From: Spirochaetales bacterium
GTDB taxonomy: Bacteria; Spirochaetota; Spirochaetia; SZUA-6; DRHE01
DNA: 6,449 bases
Assembly (NCBI GenBank): GCA_023136785.1
Contig: JAGLQP010000115.1
Location: forward strand, 1 to 6,449
Direction: 5' to 3'
The translations under genes and the position numbers were made by a program. Below the pieces are notes generated by a model. It was not told where the DNA came from and did no database searches. It worked only from the letters and a program-made list of their open reading frames with translations. Below, in pieces: positions 6,208 through 6,449 of the stretch (positions within the stretch are counted from its first letter, which is position 1; the number at the start of each line of letters is the position of its first letter).

Positions 6208-6449
6208 CTACATTCGAAACTCTTCGCCCAGATAAATCTTGCGGGCTATCTCGCTCTGCAGCAGCTCGTCCTTGGGACCGGCGACCACGATCTCGCCAAG
6301 GTTGATGATGTAGGACCGATGGGTGATCTCCAAAGTATCCCGAACGTTATGATCGGTGATGAGCACTCCGATCCCTTTTTTGGAAAGATCCAGGACGATG
6401 CGCTTGATCTCGTAGACTGCGATCGGATCGATTCCGGCAAAGGGTTCAT
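6208..6449 (-). CDS. lptB: LptB, LPS-export ABC transporter ATPase (3' end, 79 complete codons)
   Basis: This is the C-terminal third of the ATPase that powers LptB2FGC, the inner-membrane complex that extracts lipopolysaccharide and pushes it onto the Lpt bridge. The window cuts the gene inside Walker B: the first visible bases read (G)AT-GAA, giving the Asp-Glu of the DEPFAG motif. The D-loop GIDPIAV follows, then the switch histidine in GVLITDHNVRDTLEI, which is characteristic of LptB rather than of amino-acid or sugar transporter ATPases. The C terminus ends in YLGEEFRM and a TAG stop, as LptB proteins do. About two thirds (Walker A, Q-loop, signature) lies outside the window. It is followed by a 111-base gap before rpoN, on the same strand and with no terminator. 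lptB-rpoN adjacency is common in diderm bacteria. The family call is firm; only the missing N-terminal part is unseen. Confidence 0.93.
   Translation of the reverse strand, partial: EPFAGIDPIAVYEIKRIVLDLSKKGIGVLITDHNVRDTLEITHRSYIINLGEIVVAGPKDELLQSEIARKIYLGEEFRM

Noticed and set aside
6246..6449. Reading frame beginning with ATG at the right window edge on the minus strand
   Set aside because: It is one frame off lptB; the lptB frame gives conserved ABC-ATPase motifs while this frame gives none.
1..6449. CRISPR arrays, insertion sequences, tRNA or rRNA genes, and signs of transfer
   Set aside because: No direct repeats, terminal inverted repeats, transposase motifs or RNA-gene sequence were seen; the window is compact core-type coding sequence of even composition.

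Overview
The window reads as one tightly packed gene string, entirely on the minus strand, from a diderm (LPS-exporting) bacterium. Transcription runs from high to low coordinates. The order is lptB (3' end only), rpoN, hpf, hprK, ptsH, a DUF4390-like exported protein, an NtrY-like sensor kinase, and the first 243 codons of an NtrX/NtrC-type sigma-54 activator. The combination of an lptB-rpoN-hpf block, an HPr kinase, and HPr with both His15 and Ser46 suits spirochaetes or Desulfobacterota-type bacteria. I lean towards a free-living spirochaete from the flavour of the LptB, HPr and RpoN sequences, but this is an impression and not a test.

Layout: lptB ends at 6208. A 111-base gap follows, the only real intergenic space, and it holds a good sigma-70-type promoter candidate (perfect TTGACA, 17-base spacer, TCAAAT). 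Downstream, every junction is either a short gap (8, 25 and 10 bases) or an overlap (4, 14 and 4 bases). No terminator hairpin is visible anywhere, so rpoN through ntrX is most simply one operon, perhaps with some read-through from lptB. There is no gene-free stretch longer than about 110 bases.

How the genes may work together: RpoN (sigma-54) needs an AAA+ activator, and one lies at the far end of the same operon with its own membrane kinase. Between them sit the ribosome hibernation factor HPF and the HPr kinase/HPr pair, which report energy and carbon status by Ser46 phosphorylation. The DUF4390-like protein carries a signal peptide and overlaps the kinase gene by four bases, so it may work with the kinase's extracytoplasmic domain. 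PtsN and RapZ, which usually accompany rpoN-hpf in proteobacteria, are absent from the positions where they would be expected.

Points of interest are the GAFTDA (not GAFTGA) sigma-54 contact loop in the activator, the lack of room for a PAS domain in the NtrY-like kinase, two TTG starts, and a weak ribosome-binding context at rpoN and ptsH. All genes look intact; only the two at the window edges are cut.
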